Source: Bradyrhizobium iriomotense (GTDB taxonomy: Bacteria; Pseudomonadota; Alphaproteobacteria; Rhizobiales; Xanthobacteraceae). Taken from it: a stretch of 64,000 bases of DNA. The stretch is taken from positions 1-64,000 of the forward strand of contig NZ_JAFCJZ010000029.1 of NCBI RefSeq assembly GCF_018130765.1. The letters run 5' to 3'. The notes under the pieces were generated by a model. That model did no database searches, had not been told where the DNA came from, and saw only the letters and a list, made by a program, of their open reading frames with translations. Shown piece after piece: positions 25,831-34,641 of this stretch (position 1 is its first letter; every line of letters begins with the position of its first letter). Made by a program: the position numbers and the translations under genes.

Positions 25831-27234
25831 GTGAACCCTTCACCAAGCTCGACGCTTTCGCCCCAGGATTCTTCCAAGGCCAATCGCGACCTGTTCGATC
25901 AGTCCGCGCTGTCCGATCTCGCACAGCGGCTGGTGGAGGCGGCCAAGCGCGCAGGCGCCGATGCGGCCGATGCGGTCGCGGTGCGCGGCGTCTCGCAGGG
26001 CGTCGAGGTGCGCGACGGCCGCGTCGAGGAATCCGAGCGGTCCGAGGGCGATGATGTCGGCCTGCGCGTGCTGGTCGGCCAGCGCCAGGCGGTGGTGTCG
26101 ACCAACGACGTCAGCGGCGATGCCGTGACCAAGCTCGCCGAACGCGCGGTGGCGATGGCGAAGGTCGCGCCGGTCGATAAATATGTCGGCCTCGCCGATC
26201 CCGCGCTGCTGGCGCGCGACTTCCCCGATCTCGATCTGCTCGATCCCGACGTGCCCGCGACGAGCGAGCTCGAGCGCCGCGCGCTCGCCGCTGAAGCTGC
26301 GGCGCTCGCGGTGAAGGGAGTCACAAAATCCGGCGGCGCCTCGGCCTCCGCCGGCATGGGCGGCATGGTGCTTGTCACCTCGACCGGCTTCCACGGCTCT
26401 TACTTGCGCTCCAGCCAGGGCATCTCGGCCACCGCCATCGCGGGCGAAGGCACCGGCATGGAGCGCGACTACGATTTCACCTCGGCGCCGCACGGCGCCG
26501 ATCTGCTGTCGCCGGAAACCGTCGGCCGTTCCGCCGGCGAGCGCACCGTGGCGCGCTACAATCCGCGCAAGGTCGAGACCTGCAAGGTGCCCGTCGTGTT
26601 CGACCCGCGCGTCGCGGGCTCGCTGGTCGGCCATCTCGTCGGCGCCATCAACGGCGCCTCGATCGCGCGCAAGACCAGCTTTTTGAAAGACAAGCTCGGC
26701 CAGCAGCTGTTCGCCAAGAACATCCGCATCATCGACGATCCCCTGCGCAAGCGCGGCCTGCGCTCGCAGAGCTTCGACGCCGAAGGCGTCGCGGTGAGGA
26801 GGACAGCGCTGGTCGACGAAGGCGTGCTGACGACCTGGCTGCTCGACTGCGCGACCGCGCGCGAGCTTGGGCTGGCCACCACCGGCCACGCCCATCGCGG
26901 CGTTTCGTCCTCGCCCTCGCCGGGGCCGTACAATCTGCATCTCGAAGCCGGCGCGCCGACGCCCGCCGAGCTGATCGCCGACATCAAGCAGGGCTTCTAC
27001 GTCACCGACCTGATCGGCTCCGGTGTCAACGGCGTCACCGGCGATTACAGCCGCGGCGCCTCCGGCTTCTGGATCGAGAACGGCGAGATCACCTATCCCG
27101 TCAGCGAGGTGACGATCGCCGGCCATCTGTTCGAGATCTTCAAGTCGATGCAGCCGGCGAACAATCTCGAATTCCGCTACGGCATCAATGCGCCGACGGT
27201 GCGCATCGAGGGTTTGACGCTTGGCGGACGCTGA
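25831..27234 (+). CDS. TldD/PmbA family protein (PmbA-like)
   Basis: The 467-residue protein matches the PmbA (TldE) branch: R-G-V-S-Q-G-V-E-V-R-D-G-R near residue 53, D-V-G-L-R-V-L-V-G near 75, V-F-D-P-R-V-A-G-S-L-V near 265, and a C-terminal G-V-N-G-V-T-G-D-Y-S-R-G-A-S-G-F. The HExxH of TldD is absent, as expected for the PmbA partner; TldD/E together form a peptidase. The chosen start is GTG at 25831 after aacagga; an upstream TTG (25753) would add a non-homologous leader. It heads a tight operon with the phosphatase, DUF4170, acyltransferase, waaA and lpxK. Confidence 0.9.
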   Translation: MNPSPSSTLSPQDSSKANRDLFDQSALSDLAQRLVEAAKRAGADAADAVAVRGVSQGVEVRDGRVEESERSEGDDVGLRVLVGQRQAVVSTNDVSGDAVTKLAERAVAMAKVAPVDKYVGLADPALLARDFPDLDLLDPDVPATSELERRALAAEAAALAVKGVTKSGGASASAGMGGMVLVTSTGFHGSYLRSSQGISATAIAGEGTGMERDYDFTSAPHGADLLSPETVGRSAGERTVARYNPRKVETCKVPVVFDPRVAGSLVGHLVGAINGASIARKTSFLKDKLGQQLFAKNIRIIDDPLRKRGLRSQSFDAEGVAVRRTALVDEGVLTTWLLDCATARELGLATTGHAHRGVSSSPSPGPYNLHLEAGAPTPAELIADIKQGFYVTDLIGSGVNGVTGDYSRGASGFWIENGEITYPVSEVTIAGHLFEIFKSMQPANNLEFRYGINAPTVRIEGLTLGGR

Positions 27235-28039
27235 CGCGAACTCCCTCGACGCAACCATCCTGACCCGCGACGCGGCGCTGCTGAAAGACACGGTGCGGGA
27301 GGCGGGCGCGCTCGCGCAGTCGATGTTCCGCACCGAGCTGAAGAAGTGGATCAAGGGCGCGTCCTCCCCGGTGTCGGAAGCCGACATCGCCGTCAACGAT
27401 TTGCTCGAAGCGCGCCTGCGCGCCGCGACGCCCGACTACGGCTGGCTCTCCGAGGAGAGCGCCGACGATTCCACGCGGCTGTCGCGGCGGCTCACCTGGG
27501 TGGTCGATCCCATCGACGGCACGCGCAATTATCTGGGCGGCCATGACGAATGGTGTGTCAGCGTTGCGCTGGTCGAGGGCGCCACGCCCGTTCTCGCTGC
27601 GGTGTTCGCACCGAGCAGCGACGAGTTCTTCTTTGCGGTCCGAGGGCAAGGCACGACGCTCAACGGCACGGCCGTGCGGGCGACCTCCGGATCCGAGCTC
27701 GATTTCTCGCGCGTGGCCGGCCCAAAACCCCTGGTCGAACGCCTGAAGACCTCGCCCGGCGAGATCAAGCTGCACCCGCGAATCGGCTCGCTCGCGCTCC
27801 GGCTTTGCCGGGTCGCCCATGGCACGCTGGATGCGGCTTTTGCGGGCGGCAACAGCCATGATTGGGACCTTGCGGCGGCCGATTTGATCGTGCAGGAAGC
27901 GGATGGTAGGATGAGCGACCTCTCCGGAGATCCCATCCTCTATAACCGCCGGGAAGTGGCCCACGGGGTGCTGGTGGCAGCGGGACGCGATCGTCATGCG
28001 AGCATTGTCGCGCATTTTCGAAACCGTCCTTTGGCCTGA
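27221..28039 (+). CDS. inositol monophosphatase family protein (CysQ/SuhB-like)
   Basis: This 272-residue enzyme has the lithium-sensitive phosphatase metal sites: L-S-E-E-S near residue 77, W-V-V-D-P-I-D-G-T-R-N-Y near 97, and W-D-L-A-A-A-D near 215. Possible substrates are 3'-phosphoadenosine-5'-phosphate or inositol phosphates; sequence alone does not decide. The start is TTG at 27221, which overlaps the end of the pmbA-like gene by 14 bases; no ATG lies near the family start, supporting coupled translation. Confidence 0.87.
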   Translation: MADADANSLDATILTRDAALLKDTVREAGALAQSMFRTELKKWIKGASSPVSEADIAVNDLLEARLRAATPDYGWLSEESADDSTRLSRRLTWVVDPIDGTRNYLGGHDEWCVSVALVEGATPVLAAVFAPSSDEFFFAVRGQGTTLNGTAVRATSGSELDFSRVAGPKPLVERLKTSPGEIKLHPRIGSLALRLCRVAHGTLDAAFAGGNSHDWDLAAADLIVQEADGRMSDLSGDPILYNRREVAHGVLVAAGRDRHASIVAHFRNRPLA

Positions 28040-28099
28040 AGCGCTTTCGCGTGCCTGTCGACCACTGCTTTGCCGGGCAGCCCGTTAGAAAGAGAACCC

Positions 28100-28342
28100 A
28101 TGCCAGATAGTGCCCCGCAACAACTGCTTCACCTCGTCATCGGCGGAGAGCTCGTCGATCTCGAGCGCAACATCTTCAAGAACCTGGACGACGTCGAGAT
28201 CGTCGGGCTCTATCCGAACTACGCGACGGCCCACGCCGCTTGGCGGGCCAAGGCGCAGAGCACGGTCGACAATGCGCAGATGCGCTATTTCATCGTCCAT
28301 CTCCACCGGCTGCTCGACCCGAATCAAGAACCGGCGCGTTGA
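28100..28342 (+). CDS. DUF4170 small protein
   Basis: The 80-residue acidic protein (M-P-D-S-A-P-Q-Q-L-L-H-L-V-I-G-G-E-L) contains Y-x-N-Y-A-x-A-x-x-A-W-R-x-K-A-Q and ends H-L-H-R-L-L-D-P. This is the DUF4170 pattern, which in related Rhizobiales sits in the same lipid A-Kdo gene block. No biochemical role is known. It shares TTGA with the next gene. Confidence 0.85.
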   Translation: MPDSAPQQLLHLVIGGELVDLERNIFKNLDDVEIVGLYPNYATAHAAWRAKAQSTVDNAQMRYFIVHLHRLLDPNQEPAR

Positions 28343-29052
28343 AAAAACTGCTTCGCAATACGCTGCGAAGCAGCTTCGTTCAGCGTGCCGTCGGGGTCCT
28401 GGCGGCCGAATATCTGCGCTTTGTCTGGCGGACCAACAAATTCACGTTCGATCCGCCCGACGTCTATGACATCGTCGAGCCGCAGATCCCGGCCATCTTC
28501 GCCTTCTGGCACGGCCAGCACTTCCTCACCCCCTTCATCAAGAACAAGGACTGGTACAAGGCCAGGGTCCTGATCTCGCGGCACCGCGACGGCGAGTTCA
28601 ACGCCATCGCCGCCGAGCGGCTCGGCATCGGCACGATCCGTGGTTCCGGCGATCATGGCGGGGCCTTCCACCGCAAGGGCGGGGTCGGCGCCTTCAAGGA
28701 AATGGTGCGGACGCTCCAGGACGGTTGTAATGTCGCGCTGACCGCCGATGTCCCCAAGCGCTCCCGCGTGGCCGGGCTCGGCATCATCATGCTGGCACGG
28801 GAATCGGGACGGCCGATCATGCCTTTCGCGATGGCGACCAGCCGCTTCATCCGGCTCAAGAACTGGGACCGCACCACCATCAATCTGCCGTTCGGCCGGG
28901 GCGCATTGGTCGGCATCAAGGAAATCCACGTTCCCGCAGATGCCGACGCCGCCATGATGGAAGCGCTGCGGCAGGAACTGGAGGACACGCTGAACGAGGC
29001 GACCCGGCGCGCCTATGCGCAGCTCGGCCGCCCGGGACCGGAAGATGCCTAA
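28339..29052 (+). CDS. DUF374 lysophospholipid-acyltransferase-like protein
   Basis: The 237-residue product contains F-A-F-W-H-G-Q-H near residue 55 (the HX4D-like acyl-transfer region, followed by I-S-R-H-R-D-G-E), G-I-G-T-I-R-G-S and T-A-D-V-P-K, all typical of DUF374 proteins of the acyltransferase superfamily. The start is a TTG at 28339 overlapping the DUF4170 stop (TTGA). The end overlaps waaA by eight bases. Its position directly upstream of waaA and lpxK suggests acylation of lipid A or a precursor, but this is contextual inference. Confidence 0.85.
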   Translation: MKKLLRNTLRSSFVQRAVGVLAAEYLRFVWRTNKFTFDPPDVYDIVEPQIPAIFAFWHGQHFLTPFIKNKDWYKARVLISRHRDGEFNAIAAERLGIGTIRGSGDHGGAFHRKGGVGAFKEMVRTLQDGCNVALTADVPKRSRVAGLGIIMLARESGRPIMPFAMATSRFIRLKNWDRTTINLPFGRGALVGIKEIHVPADADAAMMEALRQELEDTLNEATRRAYAQLGRPGPEDA

Positions 29053-30361
29053 ATCGCTGCCCATTGCGCTGCCGATCACGCTGCGGATGTACCGGCGCCT
29101 GGCTAGCGGCCTGGTGCCGCTCGCCCCTGCGCTGATCAAGCGGCGCTTGAAGCAGGGCAAGGAAGACCCCGCGCGGGTCGGCGAACGGCGGGGCCTGTCC
29201 CGCGACGTGCGCCCGCACGGCCCGCTGGTCTGGATCCACGGCGCCAGCGTCGGCGAGGTGCTGGCCGCCGCCGCCCTGATCGAGCGCCTGCGCGATCTCA
29301 ATTTGCGCATCCTGCTCACCTCGGGCACCGTCACCTCGGCGGCGGTCGTCGCAAAACGCTTTCCGCCCGACGTCATCCATCAATACGTGCCGTATGATTC
29401 CCCGCGTTATGTCGCGCGCTTCCTCGACCATTGGCAGCCGTCGCTGGCGCTGTTCATCGAATCCGATTTGTGGCCGAACCTGATCCTGGCGGGCGCCGCA
29501 CGGCGGGTGCCGATGGTGCTGATCAACGGGCGGATGTCGCCGCGCTCCTTCCCGCGCTGGCGGCGGATGCACGGCACCATCTCGGCACTGCTGTCGCGGT
29601 TCGATATTTGTCTGGCGCAGTCCAGGACCGATGCGGAGCGCTTCTCCACGCTCGGCAGCCGCGACGTCGTCACCACGGGCAATCTCAAGCTCGACGTGCC
29701 GGCGCCGCCGGCCGATCCCGCCAAGCTCGAACGGCTGATGGCGATGACGCGCGGGCGGCCGATCATCGTCGCCGCCTCGACCCATCCGGGCGAGGACGAG
29801 ATGCTGGTCGCGGCGCATCGCAGCCTCGTCGGCTTCTTCCCGCAGCTTCTGACCGTGATCGTGCCGCGGCATCCCGATCGCGGCTCCTCGATCGCGGGCC
29901 TCGTCACGGCGTCGGGCCTGAAGCCCGCCTTGCGCTCGCGCGAGGAGCTGCCGACGGCCGCGACCGACGTCTACGTCGCCGACACCATGGGCGAGCTCGG
30001 CCTGTTCTATCGCCTCTCGCCGATCGTGTTCATGGGCGGATCGCTGATCCGCCACGGCGGGCAGAACCCGATCGAGGCGATCAAGCTCGGGGCCGCCATC
30101 GTCCACGGTCCGCACGTCTTCAACTTCACCGAGGTCTATGAGGCGCTCGATGCAAGCGGCGGCGCGCGCCAGGCCGATACGCAGGAGCTCCTGGTCAAGC
30201 AGCTCGGCCAGCTGCTGGCTGATCCCACGTTGCGCGACAAGATGCAGCAGGCAGGTGCCGGCGTCGTCGAGCAACTCGGCGGCGCGCTCAACCGCACCAT
30301 GACCGCGCTCGAGCCGTATCTGCTGCAATTGCGGATCGAGATGGGAGCCGCCAATGCGTGA
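29045..30361 (+). CDS. waaA: 3-deoxy-D-manno-octulosonic acid transferase WaaA (KdtA)
   Basis: The 438-residue glycosyltransferase attaches Kdo to lipid A on the cytoplasmic face. Visible features are an N-terminal membrane anchor (first 35 residues), W-I-H-G-A-S-V-G-E near 64, I-E-S-D-L-W-P-N near 130, and the C-terminal G-G-S-L-x-x-H-G-G-Q-N-x-I-E motif near 330. It overlaps its neighbours on both sides by eight bases, showing translational coupling. Confidence 0.95.
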   Translation: MPKSLPIALPITLRMYRRLASGLVPLAPALIKRRLKQGKEDPARVGERRGLSRDVRPHGPLVWIHGASVGEVLAAAALIERLRDLNLRILLTSGTVTSAAVVAKRFPPDVIHQYVPYDSPRYVARFLDHWQPSLALFIESDLWPNLILAGAARRVPMVLINGRMSPRSFPRWRRMHGTISALLSRFDICLAQSRTDAERFSTLGSRDVVTTGNLKLDVPAPPADPAKLERLMAMTRGRPIIVAASTHPGEDEMLVAAHRSLVGFFPQLLTVIVPRHPDRGSSIAGLVTASGLKPALRSREELPTAATDVYVADTMGELGLFYRLSPIVFMGGSLIRHGGQNPIEAIKLGAAIVHGPHVFNFTEVYEALDASGGARQADTQELLVKQLGQLLADPTLRDKMQQAGAGVVEQLGGALNRTMTALEPYLLQLRIEMGAANA

Positions 30362-31370
30362 GCCGGCCTTCTGGTACCGGCCACGTTCTCTTCAGTCGCA
30401 CGCGCTGTGGCCGCTCGGTGCGCTCTACGGCGCGATCACCGAACGGCGCATGCTGGGCAAGGGCGTGGATGCCGGCATCCCCGTGATCTGCGTCGGCAAT
30501 TACCATGTCGGCGGCGCCGGCAAGACGCCGACCGTGCTGGCGTTGACCAAGCTGTTGCGCGAGCTCGGCGAGACGCCGGTGGTGCTGAGCCGCGGCTATG
30601 GCGGGCGCCTGCAGGGCCCGGTGATGGTCGATCGCGAGCGCCACACCGCGACTGACGTCGGCGACGAGCCCTTGATGATGGCGCGCGATGTTCCTGTCGC
30701 CGTCGCGCGCGACCGCCTCGATGGCGTGGCGCTGGCGAAGTCGCGAGGTGCCACCGTGATCCTGATGGACGACGGCTTCCAGAACCCGAGTCTTTTGAAG
30801 GATACCTCGCTGATCGTGATCGACAGCGAGCGCGGCCTCGGCAACGGTGCGGTGTTTCCCGCCGGTCCCCTGCGCGCGCCGCTGCAGGCGCAGCTCGCGC
30901 GTACTGACGCGCTGGTGCTGATCGGGGACGGCCGCGCCGCCAACGATGTCGCCGCCGAACTCGCCAAGCGCAACAGGCCCGAGCTGCGCGCGCGCTTGAA
31001 GCCGGATGCGGCGTCGCTCGCGCAGCTGCTCGGCAGGCGCGTCTTCGCCTTCGCCGGCATCGGCGATCCCCAGCGCTTCTTCCGCACATTGCAGGCCAGT
31101 GGCATCGAGGTCACGCGCACGCGCCGCTTCGACGATCATCACATGTTCTCGCGCGAGGAGCTCGCCGCGCTCGCAGCGGAAGCCCAGCGCGAGCAGTTGA
31201 CGCTGGTGACGACGGAAAAGGATCTTGCGCGCCTGCATGGCAGCGAAGGCGTGCCCGCCGGCATCGTGCCGTTCGCCGTCCAGCTCGAATTCGACGACCC
31301 GGCCAAGCTGCGGCAATTGATCAGCAACCAACTCTACAAGGCGCGCGAGCGTCGCTTCACCAGACGCTGA
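30354..31370 (+). CDS. lpxK: tetraacyldisaccharide 4'-kinase LpxK
   Basis: The 338-residue inner-membrane kinase phosphorylates the 4' position of the lipid A disaccharide. The P-loop G-N-Y-x-V-G-G-A-G-K-T-P-T near residue 48, L-S-R-G-Y-G-G near 78, V-G-D-E-P near 100, and M-D-D-G-F-Q-N near 138 are diagnostic. It is the last gene of the operon that begins at 25831. Confidence 0.96.
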   Translation: MREPAFWYRPRSLQSHALWPLGALYGAITERRMLGKGVDAGIPVICVGNYHVGGAGKTPTVLALTKLLRELGETPVVLSRGYGGRLQGPVMVDRERHTATDVGDEPLMMARDVPVAVARDRLDGVALAKSRGATVILMDDGFQNPSLLKDTSLIVIDSERGLGNGAVFPAGPLRAPLQAQLARTDALVLIGDGRAANDVAAELAKRNRPELRARLKPDAASLAQLLGRRVFAFAGIGDPQRFFRTLQASGIEVTRTRRFDDHHMFSREELAALAAEAQREQLTLVTTEKDLARLHGSEGVPAGIVPFAVQLEFDDPAKLRQLISNQLYKARERRFTRR

Positions 31371-31373
31371 TCT

Positions 31374-31407
31374 CGTAGGGTGGGCAAAGCTTAGCGTGCC
31401 CACCAAC
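31374..31407. repeat. partial family 2 repeat (gtagggtgggcaaag)
   Basis: This is one half of the family 2 palindrome (cgtagggtgggcaaagc then gcgtgcccacc), directly after the lpxK stop. The other arm is missing, so it is a decayed or truncated copy. Confidence 0.75.
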
Positions 31408-31454
31408 TTCGTTCCGCACTCGCCAAAGCTCCCCGCTTCAGCAGCCAGTCATGC

Positions 31455-31541
31455 TCACCACGCCCCGACGACCATCAATCCGATAATGGTCAGGCACGAG
31501 ACGCAGGTCACCAAGACGGTATAGCATTCGGGTGTGTTCAT
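31455..31541 (-). CDS. candidate 28-residue small membrane protein
   Basis: A short minus-strand frame starts at an ATG (31539-31541) preceded by GAGG six bases upstream. It encodes M-N-T-P-E-C-Y-T-V-L-V-T-C-V-S-C then L-T-I-I-G-L-M-V-V-G-A-W and a stop. The hydrophobic run and three cysteines look like a small membrane peptide. It has no recognised family. The gene could be real, given the ribosome site, but the length makes chance occurrence possible. Confidence 0.4.
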   Translation of the reverse strand: MNTPECYTVLVTCVSCLTIIGLMVVGAW

Positions 31542-31610
31542 CGCAGCCTCGCAAACTGCTGCCAATTGCTTGGTCGCTGCCACGCGGGAGAGATGCCGGT
31601 CTTGGCCGCT

Positions 31611-31796
31611 TCAATTCGGCGCGGTCCGGTTGGCCTTGCGGTGTACCGCCGCCCTCTTGTCGTCACTCTGATCCGAAACGAGATAGTCCGCTTCGAGTGC
31701 TTCAAAGCGTTCAGCTGCGATCAGAAGCTGTTTGCGCATTTCAGCGAGGCGGGCGCGGCAATATTCGCGATAGAGCAAGTCCAGTATGATGGGCAT
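31611..31796 (-). CDS. small protein of unknown function
   Basis: A 61-residue frame begins M-P-I-I-L-D-L-L-Y-R-E-Y and is rich in Arg, Glu, Leu and Ala, with a predicted amphipathic helix (A-E-M-R-K-Q-L-L-I-A-A-E-R-F-E-A-L-E-A-D-Y). The start at 31796 has GGGGGTG a few bases upstream; an ATG four codons earlier (31808) lacks one. It lies upstream of the 28-residue candidate on the same strand and the two could be co-transcribed. No family is recognised. Confidence 0.45.
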   Translation of the reverse strand: MPIILDLLYREYCRARLAEMRKQLLIAAERFEALEADYLVSDQSDDKRAAVHRKANRTAPN

Positions 31797-32272
31797 GATC
31801 ACCCCCATCGATTGACTTTGAATTTACAGATATTCCACCGCGGATTTCGAGGTGATCGTAGCCCGTCAGATAGCTCTTCGATATGAGCCCGTTCACAGAC
31901 TGCGCCAATTCCAAAGCTCAATGGCCGTTTGGTTGACCTGATCGTCTGTGCGATAAAAAGAGCAGGGCTAATTACCTAACACGCAGTTTAGCAGCGCTCT
32001 GTTTCAGCAAGACTTCGTCGAACAACTTAAGGACGCCGGACTGCGACGAAAAATCCAACTACAGCGCGAAATTACTAACTACGAAGCGCAAGTACTATTC
32101 GATGCAACGCGGATTGAAACGACGGAAAACATTTCGGCTGCGGAGTGGCGATTCTGGTGCGCGTGCACATCGTCTCCATCCCCAGCTCGTGCGAGAAGTT
32201 GCGCGCGCGTGTTACGCTGGCGGAATGGTTGCGCTCGCCCCATCCCTGCAGACATTCATCCTGTCCACGACA
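31797..32272. other. lower-GC intergenic stretch without recognisable gene
   Basis: About 475 bp between the small gene and the TadE genes is clearly poorer in GC than the window average, especially 31860-32130, and has only short frames without ribosome sites or protein-like composition. The strand of both flanking genes is minus, so it is the downstream end of the Tad cluster. It may be a relic of an insertion event. Confidence 0.5.
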
Positions 32273-32650
32273 TCAACTCGGAAAGCAGGCCCGGGCGGTC
32301 AGCGTCACTGGAGAGAGGTTGAGAATCTGCGGAAACGTAAATGCATAATTCGCACTTACCTCGTTGCCGCATGCTGACGTGGCAAAGGTGAACGTCTCCG
32401 CAGGGAGCGTGAGGCCGTACGCCTGCTGGGCCGCGTAGCTCGTGATGGCGCTGCTGCTTGGGCAGAGCGTGCTGTTGACGGTTGCGCAACGCGCCGCCAT
32501 CTCGCTCCCGTGCTGGATCCCCAGCTGAGTCCAGAACAGCAGCCCGAATTCGATGATGCCAAATATGAACAGGAAGAACACCGGAGCGGTCAGCGCAAAT
32601 TCCAGCGCCGATGCGCCCCGATTGTCTCGCCATAGCGCCGTGAGTTTCAC
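32273..32650 (-). CDS. TadE-family pilus assembly protein
   Basis: The 125-residue protein has the TadE/TadG N-terminus: a short basic stretch (L-W-R-D-N-R-G-A-S-A-L-E-F-A-L) and a transmembrane helix with the conserved Glu of the TadE motif. The mature part contains a pair of cysteines. Such minor pseudopilins are processed by a prepilin peptidase and take part in Flp/Tad pilus assembly. The start is GTG at 32650 and overlaps the upstream gene by four bases (GTGA). Confidence 0.85.
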   Translation of the reverse strand: MKLTALWRDNRGASALEFALTAPVFFLFIFGIIEFGLLFWTQLGIQHGSEMAARCATVNSTLCPSSSAITSYAAQQAYGLTLPAETFTFATSACGNEVSANYAFTFPQILNLSPVTLTARACFPS

Positions 32651-33150
32651 TGCAGCCTCGCAGTGGACTGCACGCTATAAGTGTATGTGGCCGCCACGAT
32701 CTGGTAATCGATCAGCGTAGAGTACGTCGCTTGCGCCGAGACCGTCGTGTATGTTCCGGCCTGCGCGCCGCCGGGGCAGGCGGTCCCGCAAGTGACGGCG
32801 CTAACCCCCGTACTCGTTGGGCAGCCGCAAAATTGGACCGGCGCAGGTGAAGCAGTGATGTTTGTGGCGTTGGTGGCGCTTGTTACGGCGGAGGAAATGC
32901 CACTCTCGTTAAAGCCGCGCGCAATTGCGTATTGTGCGCCCGCTTGTGCGGCATTTTCGACCTGCATCTTGCGATAGAGGGCAAGCCCGATGTCTGTCAC
33001 CGAAACGGCCATCAGAGACAACACCGGGATCAGGATGCCGAATTCGGCGGCCGCGACGCCACTCTTGTCGCGGACGGCGGCGCGGACGTGCCCCGTCAGC
33101 GAATTAAGCAGTCGACGGTGGCGCTTGGATGAGAAGTTCTGGCTTTGCAT
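32647..33150 (-). CDS. second TadE-family pilus assembly protein
   Basis: The 167-residue protein has the same layout: a basic N-terminus, D-K-S-G-V-A-A-A-E-F-G-I-L-I-P-V with the conserved Glu, and a membrane helix followed by a Thr/Ser/Ala-rich C-terminal domain with C-G-C and C-G-T-A-C segments. It is the middle gene of a three-gene Tad cluster (TadG-like, TadE, TadE). The start is ATG at 33150, ten bases after the TadG-like gene stop. Confidence 0.85.
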   Translation of the reverse strand: MQSQNFSSKRHRRLLNSLTGHVRAAVRDKSGVAAAEFGILIPVLSLMAVSVTDIGLALYRKMQVENAAQAGAQYAIARGFNESGISSAVTSATNATNITASPAPVQFCGCPTSTGVSAVTCGTACPGGAQAGTYTTVSAQATYSTLIDYQIVAATYTYSVQSTARLQ

Positions 33151-33160
33151 GGTCCAAACC

Positions 33161-34483
33161 TCATTCGATGAGCTGGGCGGTTTGCGAACCTATCGTCGCG
33201 GTGCCGAGCGCGCTGCAATTGACCTGGAGGTTCGACGTGCCGCTGAATGTCAGCGTGTCCGCGATGATTTTGGTGCAGGATGTGCTCGTGCCGTTGCCGC
33301 CGCTGAAGCTGAGGTTAGCCTTTGGCAGGTAGATGGCACCGCCGAAGTTCTGTGTGCTGCCGCCGGTGAGATTGAAGGCAGTCCCGGCCGGCATGTTGCG
33401 GTCGCCGTACATGACGATGCCTTTCGTGGGGCCGCTGGTCGGTGCGGTCAGGTCGACGGTGGCGTTGCTGCCGATTGAAGCGGTGCCCCAGTCGCTTCCC
33501 GAGCCCGTAAACACCAGGGTCACACCGCTGCCCGTGATGGTGGCGTTTCCGGCGACGCTCAAGTTTGCTCCGTCCAGATAATAGATGCCTGGACTAAGGT
33601 TCAGGGTTGCGCCGGCATTGACCGTAATGCTGCCCATGTAGCAGCCGGGGTCGAGCGAGTTGGTTTTTCCATTGGCGTTGACCGTGATCTTGGCGTTGGT
33701 GCAACTCGGCCTCGCGGGAGGCGAGACGTTGGCGTACGGATCGGCCACGGGCATTATGTGCGTCCTGATACCGTTGGTCGCCGTGATGCTGCTCGCCCCT
33801 GAGACGTCGCCGACCACTCCGACCTGATTTGCAGCGACCGTGGCGCTACCGGCGACGTTGAGCGAGGGGCTCGCACCTGAATTGCTGTAAAGGTTGCACT
33901 TGATCAGGTTGAGCTGGTTGCCGCCGCTGACGTTGACGGCGGGACTTGCGCTCGAGTTGAGCGCAAGTACGCAGCCTGTCCCGAAATTGGGCAGGGCGAC
34001 CGAGCGGGCGGTTATCTGGACAGGATCCGAGCCGAACAGGGCTGACAGCAACCGCTGTTGCGGTTGACTCACGATGACTTCGATTGCCTGCGAATTCGAT
34101 GCATGATTGCCCGATTTCGGTGGCTGGTTCACCGTGACCGTGACGTTGTTCGCTCCGTTCGCGTAACCGTAGTTTGCCGTAACCGCTTTGGCTTCGGACG
34201 AGGGGTCGGTCCCAGCACTCGCCGCTGTCGCGGCACTCACCGCGCCGGAGTCAGCCGCGCTCTGCATATTCTTGTGCTTGTAGTACCACCATCCGACTTC
34301 GGTGCCGAGGCCCGCGGTGCCGACCAGGACCGGCATCAGCAGCGCCGAGATGATCACATAGCTGCCCGACTGATCTCGGGCAAATCGCCTAAGCAGGCTA
34401 ACCGTTCGCTCGCGCCGCCGGGCATGTCCCTCTGCACACAATGTTGCATCGAACGAACGGTTGCAAAGTCTCCGGCGGTCCAT
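33161..34483 (-). CDS. TadG-like protein with predicted beta-helix domain
   Basis: The 440-residue protein begins with a basic segment and a membrane helix near 45-65 (D-Q-S-G-S-Y-V-I-I-S-A-L-L-M-P-V), the TadG/Flp N-terminal domain. From about residue 170 the sequence consists of Gly/Asn/Ser/Val-rich repeats (S-G-G-N-Q-L-N-L, N-A-G-A-T-L-N-L-S-P-G, A-G-N-A-T-I-T-G-S-G) typical of a right-handed beta-helix adhesin or polymer-like domain. It would be a surface minor pilin or adhesin. The start is ATG at 34483 after a weak AGG site; a start at the RRFARD position is excluded because that codon is GTT. Confidence 0.82.
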   Translation of the reverse strand: MDRRRLCNRSFDATLCAEGHARRRERTVSLLRRFARDQSGSYVIISALLMPVLVGTAGLGTEVGWWYYKHKNMQSAADSGAVSAATAASAGTDPSSEAKAVTANYGYANGANNVTVTVNQPPKSGNHASNSQAIEVIVSQPQQRLLSALFGSDPVQITARSVALPNFGTGCVLALNSSASPAVNVSGGNQLNLIKCNLYSNSGASPSLNVAGSATVAANQVGVVGDVSGASSITATNGIRTHIMPVADPYANVSPPARPSCTNAKITVNANGKTNSLDPGCYMGSITVNAGATLNLSPGIYYLDGANLSVAGNATITGSGVTLVFTGSGSDWGTASIGSNATVDLTAPTSGPTKGIVMYGDRNMPAGTAFNLTGGSTQNFGGAIYLPKANLSFSGGNGTSTSCTKIIADTLTFSGTSNLQVNCSALGTATIGSQTAQLIE

Positions 34484-34641
34484 GTGTTACCTGCCTGATT
34501 GCCACTTTTTCCCATGAAAGGGTGGTGCAGACCGACTTAAACCTGGCTCAACGGGAGCGAGACAATTTTAGATATCGGCTGACATTCAGCCGACGTTCAT
34601 GGCCGCGCCTCTATCGATTCATCTCCGATCAGGAGAATTCG

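Noticed and set aside
31860..32250. Gene or mobile-element relic in the low-GC gap before the Tad cluster
   Set aside because: No frame shows ribosome sites, transposase motifs or terminal inverted repeats; kept only as a base-composition note.
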